From positions 124,001 to 188,000 of the forward strand of contig NZ_JAJOMA010000013.1 in NCBI RefSeq assembly GCF_021129235.1: DNA of 64,000 nucleotides, read 5' to 3'. The position numbers and the translations under genes are program-made. Position 1 is the first letter of the stretch. Each line of letters opens with the position of its first letter. The notes beneath the pieces were generated by a model that searched no databases, was not told the origin of the DNA, and saw only the letters and a list, made by a program, of their open reading frames with translations. The stretch comes from Kineosporia mesophila. GTDB lineage: Bacteria; Actinomycetota; Actinomycetes; Actinomycetales; Kineosporiaceae. This document shows positions 43,638 through 54,200 of this stretch, one piece after another.

Positions 43638-44577
43638 ACCCGACTCCGTCGCCGCCCTGGAGACCATCGAGGGCGCGCCGGGTACCCCCACCTCCTCCGT
43701 CACCGAGGCCGGCAAGTCCCGCACCCTGGCCGGTGACGCCTGGGAGACTCTGCGCGGTTCCTGGGTTTTCTGGGGCTCGCTGGTGCTGATCGCGATCTTC
43801 CTGGTGATGGCCGCCTGGCCGGGCCTGTTCGCCCATGCCGACCCGCGTGACTGCCAGGCCATGCGGGCCCGGCAGGAGCCCAGTGGCTCGGCCTGGTTCG
43901 GTTACGACGTGCAGGGCTGCGACGTCTACGCCCGCACCATGTACGGCGCCCGCGCGTCGATCATCGTCGGCTCGCTCTCCACCCTGATGGCGATGATCGT
44001 CGGGGCCGGCATCGGCGTCTACGCCGGTTTCTACGGCGGCTGGGTCGACATCCTGCTCTCGCGGGTCACCGACATCTTCATCGGTATCCCGATCCTGCTG
44101 GGCAGCATCATCATCCTCAGCTCGATCCCGACGCCGCCCGGCAGCGACTTCCTGAACATCGCCAAGGTGGCCCTGGCCATCTCGGTGCTCTCCTGGCCGT
44201 CCACGGCCCGGGTGGCGCGATCCGCGGTGATCCAGGTCAAGCAGTCCGACTTCGTGGCCGCCTCACGGGCTCTGGGCGCCAGCCAGAGCTGGATGATCCG
44301 CAAGCACATCATCCCGAACGCGGCCGCGCCGGTCATCGTCATCACCACGATCAGCCTGGGTGGCTACATCGGGGCCGAGGCGACCCTGTCGTTCCTCGGT
44401 ATCGGTCTCCAGCCGCCGGTGATCTCGTGGGGTATCGCGATCAACGACGCCGCGCCGTACATCCGCAGCACGCCGCACATGCTGCTGTTCCCGGCGCTGT
44501 TCCTGTCCCTGACCGTGCTCGCCTTCATCGCGCTCGGCGATGTCGTGCGTGAGGCTCTCGACCCGAAGACGATGTGA
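43630..44577 (+). CDS. Oligopeptide ABC transporter permease (DppC/OppC type)
   Basis: This 315-residue second permease has a cytoplasmic N-terminal extension of ~40 residues and then helices beginning WVFWGSLVLIAIFLVMAAW. The EAA loop is SDFVAASRALGASQSWMIRKHIIPNAAAPVI. It pairs with the upstream permease. The genes overlap at both ends, indicating coupled translation: eight bases upstream and four bases (GTGA) downstream. Confidence 0.94.
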   Translation: MSEPDSVAALETIEGAPGTPTSSVTEAGKSRTLAGDAWETLRGSWVFWGSLVLIAIFLVMAAWPGLFAHADPRDCQAMRARQEPSGSAWFGYDVQGCDVYARTMYGARASIIVGSLSTLMAMIVGAGIGVYAGFYGGWVDILLSRVTDIFIGIPILLGSIIILSSIPTPPGSDFLNIAKVALAISVLSWPSTARVARSAVIQVKQSDFVAASRALGASQSWMIRKHIIPNAAAPVIVITTISLGGYIGAEATLSFLGIGLQPPVISWGIAINDAAPYIRSTPHMLLFPALFLSLTVLAFIALGDVVREALDPKTM

Positions 44578-45626
44578 GCGGGCGGATGTTCAGCAAGAAG
44601 ACCGAAGAACTCGGCAAACCCGAGGTCGACGAGAACCAGCCGCTGCTTCGCGTTCGCGACCTGAGCGTCGTGTTCCGCACCCGGGAGGGCTCGGCCCAGG
44701 CGGTCAACAAGGTCGATCTCGACCTGGCCCGGGGTCAGACCCTCGCCATCCTGGGTGAGTCGGGCTCCGGCAAGTCGGTGTCGGCCAAGGCGATCATGGG
44801 CATCCTCGACATGCCGCCGGCCGAGATCACGTCCGGGACCATCGAGTTCCGCGGCAAGGACCTGCTGACCATGCCGGAGAAGGAGCGCCGGCTGTACCGC
44901 GGCCAGCGCATCGCGATGGTGTTCCAGGACGCCCTCTCCGCGCTGAACCCGGTCTACACGGTCGGCGAGCAGATCGGTGAGCTCTTCCAGGTCCACCGCG
45001 GGCTCTCCCGCAAGGACTCGAAGAAGAAGGCCATCGAGATGATGGACCGGGTGCGGATCCCGGGCGCCGCCGCGCGCGTCGGCGACTACCCGCACCAGTT
45101 CTCCGGCGGTATGCGCCAGCGCATCATGATCGCGATGGCGATCGCGCTGGACCCCGACATCATCATCGCGGACGAGCCCACGACCGCCCTGGACGTCACC
45201 GTGCAGGCGCAGATCATGGAGCTGCTCGCGGAGATGCGCCGGGAGACCGGTAGCGGCCTGATCCTGATCACGCACGACCTCGGCGTGGTGGCCGAGACCG
45301 CCGACGTGATCAGCGTGATGTACGCCGGGCGCACCGTGGAGCACGGGCCCGCCGTCGACGTCTTCGCCAACCCGGCCCACCCGTACACGGTGGGCCTGAT
45401 GGAGTCGATGCCGCGGCTCACCGGGGCCGGCGACCGGCTGTACGCCATCCCCGGCCTGCCGCCGAGCCTGCTGAACATCCCGGCCGGCTGCCCGTTCGCC
45501 CCGCGCTGCCCGCGCGCGGAGGACATCTGCCGCCAGGACCCGCCCCCGCCGGCCGTTCAGCTCGACGGAATCCGTTACGCCGCTTGCCACTTCGCCGAGG
45601 AGGTTGTCTCTCATGGCATCCACTGA
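44574..45626 (+). CDS. Oligopeptide ABC transporter ATPase (DppD/OppD type)
   Basis: This 350-residue ATPase has Walker [15 protein letters not shown] (near residue 60), signature [14 protein letters not shown], Walker [13 protein letters not shown] and switch His in ITHDLG. The C-terminal oligopeptide-type motif includes [17 protein letters not shown], whose cysteines are typical of peptide-transporter ATPases and may bind Fe-S. GTG 44574 overlaps the preceding stop; ATG 44586 is an alternative. Confidence 0.95.
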   Translation: MSGRMFSKKTEELGKPEVDENQPLLRVRDLSVVFRTREGSAQAVNKVDLDLARGQTLAILGESGSGKSVSAKAIMGILDMPPAEITSGTIEFRGKDLLTMPEKERRLYRGQRIAMVFQDALSALNPVYTVGEQIGELFQVHRGLSRKDSKKKAIEMMDRVRIPGAAARVGDYPHQFSGGMRQRIMIAMAIALDPDIIIADEPTTALDVTVQAQIMELLAEMRRETGSGLILITHDLGVVAETADVISVMYAGRTVEHGPAVDVFANPAHPYTVGLMESMPRLTGAGDRLYAIPGLPPSLLNIPAGCPFAPRCPRAEDICRQDPPPPAVQLDGIRYAACHFAEEVVSHGIH

Positions 45627-46707
45627 GACCCCGGACCCGTGGGGCGCCGCCCAGGCCGCCCCGGCCGGCCTCGAGACCGGGTCGCAGCCCTCTCCGGACA
45701 GCGACCCGATCCTCGAGGTCAACGGCCTGGTCAAGCACTTCCCGCTGCGCCAGGGCATCGTGATCAAGCGTCAGGTCGGTGCCGTGCAGGCCGTCGACGG
45801 CGTGAACCTGCAGGTCTACCCGGGCGAGACGATCGGCGTGGTCGGTGAGTCCGGCTGCGGCAAGTCGACGCTGGCCCGGCTGCTGATCGGCCTGGAGACC
45901 CCCACCGGCGGCTCGATCCAGCTGACCGGCCGGGAGATGGTCGGGTCCTCGGGCGCGAAGCTCAAGGCCATGCGCCGTGACGTGCAGATGATCTTCCAGG
46001 ACCCGTACACGTCGCTGAACCCCCGCATGACGGTCGGTGACATCATCGCGGAGCCTCTGGAGATCCACCCGGACGTCGTCCCGAAGAACAAGCGCACCGA
46101 GCGGGTGCGTGAGCTGATGTCGCTCGTCGGTCTTGCGCCGGAGCACATCGACCGTTACGCGCACCAGTTCTCCGGTGGTCAGCGTCAGCGCATCGGCATC
46201 GCCCGCGGCCTGGCCCTGAACCCCAAGCTGCTGATCTGTGACGAGCCGGTGTCCGCGCTGGACGTCTCGGTGCAGGCGCAGGTGATCAACCTGCTGCAGG
46301 ACCTGCAGAACCGGCTGGGCATCTCGCTGATCTTCATCGCGCACGACCTGTCCGTGGTGCGGCACATCTCCCACCGGGTGGCGGTGATGTACCTGGGCCG
46401 GATCGTCGAGCTCGGCGAGAAGGAGCAGGTCTACAACAACCCGCAGCACCCGTACACCAAGGCGCTGCTCTCGGCCGTGCCGAACCCGGACCCCTCGCAG
46501 CGCGGCAAGGGCAACCAGATCGTGCTCGAGGGTGACCCGCCCAGCCCGGCCAACCCGCCGTCGGGCTGCCGGTTCCGCACCCGTTGCTGGAAGGCGCAGT
46601 CCGTCTGCGCCGAGGTGGACCCGGCCCTGGAGGTCACCTCCTCCGGTGCCCAGGCCGCCTGCCACTTCCCGGGCGAGACGCCCTCCCGTCCCGGAGTGGC
46701 TGCCTAG
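45613..46707 (+). CDS. Oligopeptide ABC transporter ATPase (DppF/OppF type)
   Basis: This 364-residue ATPase has Walker [15 protein letters not shown], signature [14 protein letters not shown], Walker [13 protein letters not shown], switch IAHDLS and the Cys-containing C-terminal motif [17 protein letters not shown]. It forms a heterodimer with the preceding ATPase. ATG 45613 has GAGGAGG nine bases upstream and overlaps the end of the previous gene by 14 bases. It is the last gene of the five-gene importer and is followed by a strong terminator. Confidence 0.95.
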   Translation: MASTETPDPWGAAQAAPAGLETGSQPSPDSDPILEVNGLVKHFPLRQGIVIKRQVGAVQAVDGVNLQVYPGETIGVVGESGCGKSTLARLLIGLETPTGGSIQLTGREMVGSSGAKLKAMRRDVQMIFQDPYTSLNPRMTVGDIIAEPLEIHPDVVPKNKRTERVRELMSLVGLAPEHIDRYAHQFSGGQRQRIGIARGLALNPKLLICDEPVSALDVSVQAQVINLLQDLQNRLGISLIFIAHDLSVVRHISHRVAVMYLGRIVELGEKEQVYNNPQHPYTKALLSAVPNPDPSQRGKGNQIVLEGDPPSPANPPSGCRFRTRCWKAQSVCAEVDPALEVTSSGAQAACHFPGETPSRPGVAA

Positions 46708-46717
46708 AACCGAACCG

Positions 46718-46754
46718 ATGGTGGACGCCCGTGGTCTCCACGGGCGTCCACCAT
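46718..46754 (+). terminator. Strong intrinsic terminator ending the importer operon
   Basis: ATGGTGGACGCCCGTGG and its exact 17-base complement flank a three-base loop and are followed by TTTGTTTT, the most canonical intrinsic terminator in the window. Confidence 0.95.
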
Positions 46755-46777
46755 TTGTTTTGCACGACAATGGCCCC

Positions 46778-47725
46778 ATGATCGAGAACCCCCGCCGCAT
46801 CGTGTTCGTGCACGCCCACCCCGACGACGAGACCATCGGGAACGGCGCGACGATGGCGAAGTACGCGGCGGAGGGCGCCCACGTCACGCTGGTCACCTGC
46901 ACCCGGGGCGAGCAGGGTGAGGTGATCCCGCCGGATCTGGCGCACCTGGAGGGCGACGCCGAGCGGCTGGGTGATCACCGGGTGGCCGAGCTGGCGGCCG
47001 CGATGACGGCTCTGGGCGTGCCCGACCACCGTTTCCTGGGTGACCCCACGACTCCCGGGCGACCCGCCGGGGTGACCAGGTCGTCCTCAAGCACTGCTTA
47101 TGCCGACTCGGGCATGGCCTACGACCACGACGGCGGGGTGGTGCCCTCCCCGAACCCGCCCGCCGGGGCGTTCGTGCTGGCGGGCACCGAGGAACCGGCC
47201 GGGCACCTGGCGGCACTGCTGCGGGGGGTGCGGCCCCAGGTCGTGGTGACCTACGAACCCGGCGGCGGCTACGGACACCCCGACCATGTGCATGCCCACC
47301 TGGTGACGATGCGCGGCGTCGAGCTCGCGGCCCTGGAGGGACCGGAGGGTGAACCGGGATGGGCGGTGCCGAAGGTCTACTGGACCGTTCAGCCCGAGTC
47401 GCTCGCCCGCGAGGTCCTGCGGACGCTGAAGGAGAGTCTGGGCGAGGCCTACTCCGGTATCGATCCGGAGGGCCGTCTGCCCAGCCTGGTGGTGCCCGAC
47501 GGCCAGGTCACGGCCGCGATCGACGCCCGGGCCTTCGCCGGGGCCAAGGCCCGGGCCCTGCGTGCGCACGCCACCCAGGCCGTGGTCGACCCCAGCGAGG
47601 TGTGGTTCGCGCTGAGCAACCACGTCGCCCAGCCGCTGCCGTCGATGGAGTTCTACCGGCTGGTGCGCGGAGTGCCCGGTGGAACGGTGGACGAACTGGG
47701 CCGGGAGACCGGCCTCTTCGGATAG
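46778..47725 (+). CDS. mshB: N-acetyl-GlcN-inositol deacetylase (mycothiol biosynthesis)
   Basis: This 315-residue zinc deacetylase of the PIG-L/LmbE fold removes acetate from GlcNAc-inositol in mycothiol synthesis. Zinc ligands are in VHAHPDDETIG (His-x-x-Asp-Asp) and in GYGHPDHVHAH (His near residue 170). The region between RFLGDP and ADSGMAYD is ~13 residues longer than in the mycobacterial enzyme (which reads LGGAGRWRDSGM) and contains the serine run TRSSSSTAY. It is preceded by the importer terminator. ATG 46778 precedes the first conserved strand. Its presence supports a mycothiol-producing actinobacterium. Confidence 0.92.
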   Translation: MIENPRRIVFVHAHPDDETIGNGATMAKYAAEGAHVTLVTCTRGEQGEVIPPDLAHLEGDAERLGDHRVAELAAAMTALGVPDHRFLGDPTTPGRPAGVTRSSSSTAYADSGMAYDHDGGVVPSPNPPAGAFVLAGTEEPAGHLAALLRGVRPQVVVTYEPGGGYGHPDHVHAHLVTMRGVELAALEGPEGEPGWAVPKVYWTVQPESLAREVLRTLKESLGEAYSGIDPEGRLPSLVVPDGQVTAAIDARAFAGAKARALRAHATQAVVDPSEVWFALSNHVAQPLPSMEFYRLVRGVPGGTVDELGRETGLFG

Positions 47726-47861
47726 ACGCGTAGTCACCGGATCGGCGAAACGCCCGGATTGCTCGTCGGCCGGGCGGGTGTTTGGTCACGCAGGGTCTCC
47801 GTTTTCGCGGCTCCACGGTGTCTTCTGGTTACCGAAGACGACTTGGGAGGACGGTTCGGCG

Positions 47862-49718
47862 ATGCGCGGACAGATGCTGGACGACGTCGGCCGCCTGCGG
47901 GCCCGGGGGCAGCGCCGGCGCCTGACGCGGCTCCTCGTGCTCGGTCTGGTGGTGGCGGCCTGGTGCTGGGGCCGGTACCTGGGCGGTGCCGGGATGCTGC
48001 CCACCCTGCCGTCGGTGGACCCGTTCCTGCTGACCGTCGTGATCTTCTTCGTGCTGATGCTGGGCACCACCCTCGGCAGTCTGGTGATCGCCGGCCGCTC
48101 GCCGCACGTGCTGTACCGGCCCGAGCAGATCGACGTGCGGATCGACGACGTGAAGGGGCTGGCCCCGGTCGCCGAGGATGTGCGCCGATCGCTGGAGCTG
48201 TTCCGCTCGGCGCTGACCTTCCGCACGAAGATGGGCGGAACAGCGCGTCGGGGAATTCTTTTCGAGGGGTCGCCGGGTACCGGCAAGACTCACATGGCCA
48301 AGGCGATGGCCGCCGAGGCGGGGGTGCCGTTCCTGTTCGTCTCCGCCACCGCGTTCCAGTCGATGTACTACGGTGCCACGGGCCGCAAGATCCGCTCGTA
48401 CTTCAAGGAACTGCGGAGGACCGCGCGGCGGGAGGGCGGCGCGATCGCCTTCATCGAGGAGATCGACGCCATCGGAATGGCCCGCTCGGGGGTGAGCACC
48501 GCGATGACGACGACGGCCTCGTCCACCCTGGAATGCGGCGGGCTCACCGGTCTGGCCATGACCTCCCCGGCCGCGACCACCCAGGTGAACCGGATGGTCA
48601 GCGGTGACCCGGGGGCCACCGTCAACGAGCTGCTCGTGCAGATGCAGTCGTTCGACGAGCTCACCACCACGCAGCGCGCGATCAGCCGGGTGGTGGACAA
48701 GGTCAACCTGATGCTGCCCGAGAACCGCCAGATCCCGCGCCCCCGGCCGGAACCCGTCAACGTGCTGGTGATCGCGGCGACCAACCGGGCCGACGCGCTC
48801 GACCCGGCCCTGCTGCGCCCGGGCCGCTTCGACCGGAAGATGACGTTCGGGCTGCCCGACAAGGCCGGCCGGCGTGAGCTGATCGACCACTTCCTGGCGC
48901 GCAAGTCGCACGAGAGCGAACTGGCGGACGAGGAGTACCGCGACGCCCTGGCCGGGGTGACGCAGGGGTACAGCCCGGTCCAGATCGAGCACCTGCTGGA
49001 CGAGGCCCTGGTGAACGCGGTGCGCCGCGGCGCCGCCGGGATGTCGTGGAGCGACGTCGAGCAGGCCCGGCTGGTCACCGAGGTCGGCCTCGGCCAGCCG
49101 GTGGGCTACACCGACCACGAGATCGCCCTGATCGCCACGCACGAGGCCGGGCACGCGGTGGCCGCCTGGCTGCTCGCCCCGCAGCGCCGGCTGGAGATCC
49201 TCACCATCGTCAAGCGGGCCGGTTCCCTGGGTCTGCTGGCCCACGGCGACCGCGACGACGTGTACACCCGCTCGAAGTCCGAGCTGGGTGCGCTGATCTC
49301 GATCGCGTTCGGCGGGCAGGTGGCGGAGGAACTGTTCTTCGGCGACGTGTCCACGGGCCCGGGCGGCGACCTGGTCTACGCCACCACCGTCGCGGCGCAG
49401 ATGATCGGCGCGGCGGGGATGGGCGGCACCCTGATCTCCTTCGCCGCGGCCCCCGGAAATGCTCTCGGTGGCGGCGATCTCGTCTCCCGGGTGATGAGTG
49501 ACGGGGAGGGGCGCCGGATGATGGAAGAACTGCTGGCCGCCCGCAAGGAGGTCACCCGGGCATTGCTGGAGAGCAACCGGCACCTGGTCGAGGCCCTGCG
49601 TGACGCCCTGCTGGAGCGGCACGAGCTGATCGGCGGCGAGATCGACCGGGTGCTGCGGGAGGCCGGCGGCCGGTACGCGGTGGACCTGCGGGACGGGCGG
49701 AACAGCATCATCGCCTAG
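47862..49718 (+). CDS. Divergent FtsH-like membrane AAA protease
   Basis: This 618-residue protein has two N-terminal membrane segments (residues ~20-42 and ~52-75). The AAA domain has Walker A GSPGTGKTH near 137, Walker B AIAFIEEIDAIG near 200 and the second region of homology IAATNRADALDPALLRPGRFDRK. The M41 peptidase domain has HEAGHAV near 427 and a candidate third zinc ligand in STGPGGDL. Compared with FtsH, the Walker B has EE instead of DE, and extra segments of roughly 35 and 28 residues interrupt the AAA domain. It is probably an accessory membrane protease. GGGAGGA lies ten bases before ATG 47862. Confidence 0.85.
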   Translation: MRGQMLDDVGRLRARGQRRRLTRLLVLGLVVAAWCWGRYLGGAGMLPTLPSVDPFLLTVVIFFVLMLGTTLGSLVIAGRSPHVLYRPEQIDVRIDDVKGLAPVAEDVRRSLELFRSALTFRTKMGGTARRGILFEGSPGTGKTHMAKAMAAEAGVPFLFVSATAFQSMYYGATGRKIRSYFKELRRTARREGGAIAFIEEIDAIGMARSGVSTAMTTTASSTLECGGLTGLAMTSPAATTQVNRMVSGDPGATVNELLVQMQSFDELTTTQRAISRVVDKVNLMLPENRQIPRPRPEPVNVLVIAATNRADALDPALLRPGRFDRKMTFGLPDKAGRRELIDHFLARKSHESELADEEYRDALAGVTQGYSPVQIEHLLDEALVNAVRRGAAGMSWSDVEQARLVTEVGLGQPVGYTDHEIALIATHEAGHAVAAWLLAPQRRLEILTIVKRAGSLGLLAHGDRDDVYTRSKSELGALISIAFGGQVAEELFFGDVSTGPGGDLVYATTVAAQMIGAAGMGGTLISFAAAPGNALGGGDLVSRVMSDGEGRRMMEELLAARKEVTRALLESNRHLVEALRDALLERHELIGGEIDRVLREAGGRYAVDLRDGRNSIIA

Positions 49719-49769
49719 CGCGGTGGACACGAAGGTCGGCCGCCCACCACATGACTCCAAGACCTCCTT

Positions 49770-49852
49770 CGTGATCATGCAAAACCTCCCCGGCGTTCTA
49801 GAACTCTGACTTGGAGAGTTCTAGAACTCCGGGGAGGTTTTGCATGATCACG
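49770..49852. repeat. Long intergenic palindrome, copy 3
   Basis: Perfect 24-base arms (49770-49793 and 49829-49852) start CGTGATCATGCAAAAC and end CTCCCCGG, with two GTTCTAGAAC cores between them. It lies between the FtsH-like and flavin reductase genes, both rightward. Confidence 0.95.
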
Positions 49853-49892
49853 GCAAGTCTTTTGGGTTTTGGGTGGCTCCTAAGCTGGGGGC

Positions 49893-50378
49893 ATGGTTGT
49901 TGATCAGGGCACGTTCCGGCGGGCGGTGGGGCGTTTCGCCACCGGCATCTGTGTGGTCACGAGTCTGGAGGGGCGCTTCGACCACGCGATGACCGTGAAC
50001 TCGTTCACCTCGGTGTCGATCGACCCGGCGCTGGTGCTGGTGTGCGTGGAGAAGGAATCGCGGTTCCACGACGCGGTGGTGGACGCCGGGGTGTGGGGGG
50101 TCAGCGTTCTGGGGCCCGAACAGCGGCCGGTGGCCACCTGGCTGGCCAACCGGGGGCGTCCTCTGATCGGGCAGCTCGACCGGGCCCCGCACCACCGCGG
50201 GCCGGAGACCGGGGTGGCTCTGCTCGACGAGGCGGTGGCGACCCTGGAGTGCCGCACCACCGACGTGCACTCCGCCGGTGACCACAGCATCCTGGTGGCC
50301 GAGGTGGTGGGGGCCCGGGTTCCCGACGACGGTGCGGGGGCCCTGCTCTATCACCGGGCGGCGTACACCCGGATCTGA
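49893..50378 (+). CDS. Flavin reductase family protein
   Basis: This 161-residue split-barrel flavin reductase has FRRAVGRFATGICVVTS, then MTVNSFTSVSIDPALVLVCVEKESRFHD (FMN-binding) and GDHSILVAEVVGARV near the end with the conserved GDH. Such proteins supply reduced FMN or FAD to two-component monooxygenases using NAD(P)H; no monooxygenase gene is adjacent. ATG 49893 starts just after palindrome copy 3. Confidence 0.92.
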   Translation: MVVDQGTFRRAVGRFATGICVVTSLEGRFDHAMTVNSFTSVSIDPALVLVCVEKESRFHDAVVDAGVWGVSVLGPEQRPVATWLANRGRPLIGQLDRAPHHRGPETGVALLDEAVATLECRTTDVHSAGDHSILVAEVVGARVPDDGAGALLYHRAAYTRI

Positions 50379-50757
50379 CCCGTTCGCGCTCGCCACCGAT
50401 CGGCATCGTTGCAGATCGCGGCGTTTCGGTGGGTTCACAGGTGAAGGCCGGCTTCTACGGCACCCGGTACCGGGGTGTCACCGCGGGCCGGAGCGAGCGG
50501 AGCAACTACCGCACCCCTGAAACGGTCTACGACGACTCGGCCGGGTGCGTGTCACGGGGCGCCGGCGCGGGTTTCAATGTCCCGGTCAGTCGTACGTTCC
50601 GCCGGCAACGCGGAGGACCGGGTGATCCACGGTCCGGAGCTGAAACCCTCGGACGACGAGGAACCGGACGGGGACGCCCCACCCGGCGACCGTGGTGGGT
50701 GGGACGACAGCGCCGACCGACCACGACGTCCACCATTGGCTCGATGCCTGAAAAGGG
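50379..50757. other. Intergenic region between flavin reductase and response regulator
   Basis: No gene is supported in these ~380 bases. Open frames exist on the plus strand but have atypical composition and no ribosome sites. It may hold 3' ends and a degraded gene. Confidence 0.4.
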
Positions 50758-51138
50758 TTACCAGGAATCGAAAGTGGGGACGATTGCCTCGTCGATCGCG
50801 CGCAGCAGCGCGGAGGCGATGAACGGCTTGGTGAGGTAGCTCGCGCCCATCGCCCGGCCGGCGGCGATCTCGTCGTCGAGGACCCGCGCGGAGAGGAAGA
50901 TGGCCGGCAGGTTGTCGCTGCCCCCCATCGCCCGCAGGTGCACGAGCAGCTCCATGCCGCTCATCTCGGGCATCGTGACGTCGAGGATCGCGACGTCGGG
51001 CCGGCCCCTCTCGGTCACGGCCTGCAGGGCGGTCTTCGCCGAGGTCGTACCGATCACCCGGTGCCCGTTGGACTGCAACCGGAACGTCACGATGCGAACG
51101 GTGTCCGGATCGTCGTCCACCACCAGAACCCGGGCCAT
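50758..51138 (-). CDS. Single-domain response regulator (CheY-like)
   Basis: This 126-residue receiver-only protein has the acidic pair in VLVVDDDPDT, the phospho-acceptor Asp in AILDVTMPEMSG near residue 52, a switch-position Ser in IFLSARV and Lys in YLTKPF. It has no output domain, so it acts by protein contact or as a phosphorelay intermediate. ATG 51138 has GAGGTGG upstream. It is divergent from the hybrid kinase gene with a 148-base gap, making that kinase its most likely partner. Confidence 0.92.
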   Translation of the reverse strand: MARVLVVDDDPDTVRIVTFRLQSNGHRVIGTTSAKTALQAVTERGRPDVAILDVTMPEMSGMELLVHLRAMGGSDNLPAIFLSARVLDDEIAAGRAMGASYLTKPFIASALLRAIDEAIVPTFDSW

Positions 51139-51286
51139 AACACGCCACCTCAACCGTAGGAGCACACCTCGTCCGGGGGAGATTGTCGACGCCCGGTGCG
51201 CGGATCTTGAGAAACAGTCCGCGGTCGCGGGCCGGCTCTTGAGGAAGTGGCGCCGATCGCTACACCCGGGGCGCCGGGGTGTCGAA

Positions 51287-54200
51287 ATGCCGTGGGTGAC
51301 CCTCGCGACCAACCCGGTCCGGCCTGCCCGGGACCGGCCCGGCCAGCCCGGACAGCTGCGGTTCGTCGGCGGGCTCCTCCTCCTCGCCGTGCTCGTCGTG
51401 GTGCCCACCGTGGCGGCCGTGATCGCCTACGACCGGATGGTGCGGTCGAACGCCGAGCGGGAGATGCGCAACACCGCCGATCTGGCCGACGTGTTCCTGC
51501 AGGACCAGAACGCCGGGCTGACCACCCTGATCCAGTCGGTGGCGCAGGACAACGGGATCGCGGACGTGCTGTCCGGCCGGGACACCTCCGCCATCTCCGT
51601 CGCGAGGACCGCGACCGTGCTGCGCACGCTCCTGGCGGCCGGGGGCGACCCGGTGCGTTCCGTGGCCCTGCTGGACGCCGACGGCACGGTGGTGACCGAC
51701 CTGCCCGATCTGGTGCCGGACGGCTACGACCTGAAGGCGCAGGCCGGGGTGCCGGACTTCACCGGAACCGGGACGTACGCGGTCTCCTCGGTCTACCGCA
51801 GTCCGGTCTTCCACACCGACGTCACCGCGATCACCGTGCCGATGCGCGACAACGGGTCCTCGGTCGTCGGATACCTGCGGATGGTGCGCGATCTCACCGG
51901 GGTGCAGCACTACGTAGACACGTACGCGCAGGGCCGGGGTATCCGGATGAGCGTGCTCGACGCCTCCGGCCAGCTGGTGGCCGACAGTGACGGCGCCGCC
52001 CCCGAGACGCTCTCCCCGGCCGCGCGCCGGGCCCGGGGCCGGACCGTGCTGGCCGGTAACGGGCACATCGTGGGGGCCAGCTCGTCGGGCCTGCCCGCGA
52101 ACGGGATGTCGGTGGACGGGACCTCGGTGGACGGCTGGCGGGTGGTGTCCCAGGAGTCCGAGACTTCCGCCCTGCGGCCCGCGATGTTCTTCCGCGCGGT
52201 GGCCCTGGGCACGGCGGCCCTGATCCTGCTCGGGGTGATCGGCGTGGCGGTCCTGCGCCGCCGCGCGCTGCGGGCCGCGCTGCTGGCCACCCGCTCGCTG
52301 TCGGAGAACCAGCGCCGCCTGCGCGACCTGGCCAACTCCTCGCCCGGGGTGCTGCTGCGCCTGGACCGGGACGGCCTCGTGGACTTCTGCTCGGTCGCGG
52401 CCGAGCAACTGCTCGGCATCCCCGGGGACGATCTGGTCGGCCGCGAGCTGGCGCCGTTCCTGGTGGCCGAGAGCGAGCCGGACACCTCCGCCCGGCTCGA
52501 GACCCTCATCAGCACCGGCGAGCAGCAGGTGTTCCTGGCCCGGACCCGCGGACCCGGCGGCACCCGGCGCATCGTGGAGTGCAACTTCCGGGTGCGCATC
52601 GAGGCCGACCTGGAGATCTGGGGCTCCCTCCAGGACGTCACCGACCGGCTCAGCGCCCGCGACCAGGTCGAGCAGCTCTTCCAGCTCTCCACCGACTTCA
52701 TGGCCGTGGCCGACTTCAGCGGCCGTCTGGTGCAGACCAATCCGGTCTGGTCCGCGTCCCTGGGGATGAGCCCGGACCAGTTGCTGGGCCTGCGGTTCGA
52801 GGAGGCATTCCCCAGCGGCGACGAGTCGGACCAGCGGCGGGTGGCCGAGCAACTCGCCCGGCTGGTCACCGACCCGGGGGTGGCCACGTTCGAGAACCGT
52901 TTCGTGCGGGAGGGAGTGGTGCGCACACTGCTGTGGACCGTGGCCTCCGACCCGGACCGCCGGCTGATCTACGCGGTCGGGCGCGACATCACCTCGCAGA
53001 AGGAACTGCAGAACGCGCTGTCCGAGACCCGCGACCAGGCGGTCGAGGCGTCCCGGCTGAAGTCCGAGTTCGTGGCCACCATGAGCCACGAGATCCGGAC
53101 CCCGATGAACGGCGTGATCGGCCTGACCGACCTGCTGCTCGGCACCCCGCTGACCGAGACCCAGCGCCGCTACGTGGAGGGCGTGCGCACGGCCGGGGAC
53201 GCCCTGCTGACCGTCATCAACGACATCCTCGACTTCTCCAAGATCGAGGCCGGGCGGCTGATGCTCGACCGCGTCGACTTCCGGCTGGAGGACGTGGTCG
53301 ACGACGTGGTCACGCTGGTGCGGCAGAACGCCTCGGCCAAGGGCCTGGAGCTCGCCGTCGACTACGAGACCGGGGTGCCCTTCGCCCTCAGCGGGGATCC
53401 CGGCCGGCTCCGCCAGATCCTGCTCAACCTTACCCATAACGCGGTGAAATTCACCGATCACGGCGGGGTCTCGATCTCTGTCACGCCGGGCCGGCTCTCT
53501 TCGGACGGTCAGGTCGCGGTGAACTTCGCCGTCACCGACACCGGCATCGGGATTGAGCCGGCCCGTCTGGACCTGCTCTTCGAACCGTTCCGGCAGGCGG
53601 ACGAGGGCACCAGCCGGGCCTACGGCGGCACCGGTCTGGGCCTGTCGATCAGCCGTCGCCTGGCCGACCTGATGGGCGGCACGATCCGTGCCACCAGCCG
53701 ACCCGGCCAGGGCGCCACGTTCGTCGCCGAACTGATGTTCGCCCCGGCCGACAACTGGGGCCGTTCGGTGCGGGGCCGCGACGCGCGCGGCCTGGCCGTG
53801 CTGATCGTCGACGACAACGAGGTCAACCGCCTGGTCATGCAGACCCAGCTGACCCGCTGGGGCATGCGCCCGGTCGCCGCCGGTTCCGCCGACGAGGCGA
53901 TGGACCTGCTGACCAACCGCTCGGCCCCGGCCGGTGGCTACGACCTGGCCGTGATCGACATGCACATGCCCGAGCGCGACGGCCTGGCGCTGATCGAGCA
54001 GATCCGCCAGGTGCCCGCGCTCGCGAACCTTCCGGTGATCGGCGTCGGTTCGGGTGACGAGGTCGCCGACGAGACGGTGGCCCGCCAGATCAGTGCCTAC
54101 CTCACCAAGCCGGTGCGGCAGTCCGACCTGTTCGGCGCCCTGACCCGGGTGACCCTGACGGTGGGCGAGCCGGCTCCCGGCGTCGCGGCACCCGTCGCCG

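Noticed and set aside
50429-50839. Possible small genes between the flavin reductase and response regulator
   Set aside because: Frames have no ribosome site or recognisable sequence, and overlap the 3' end of the regulator gene.
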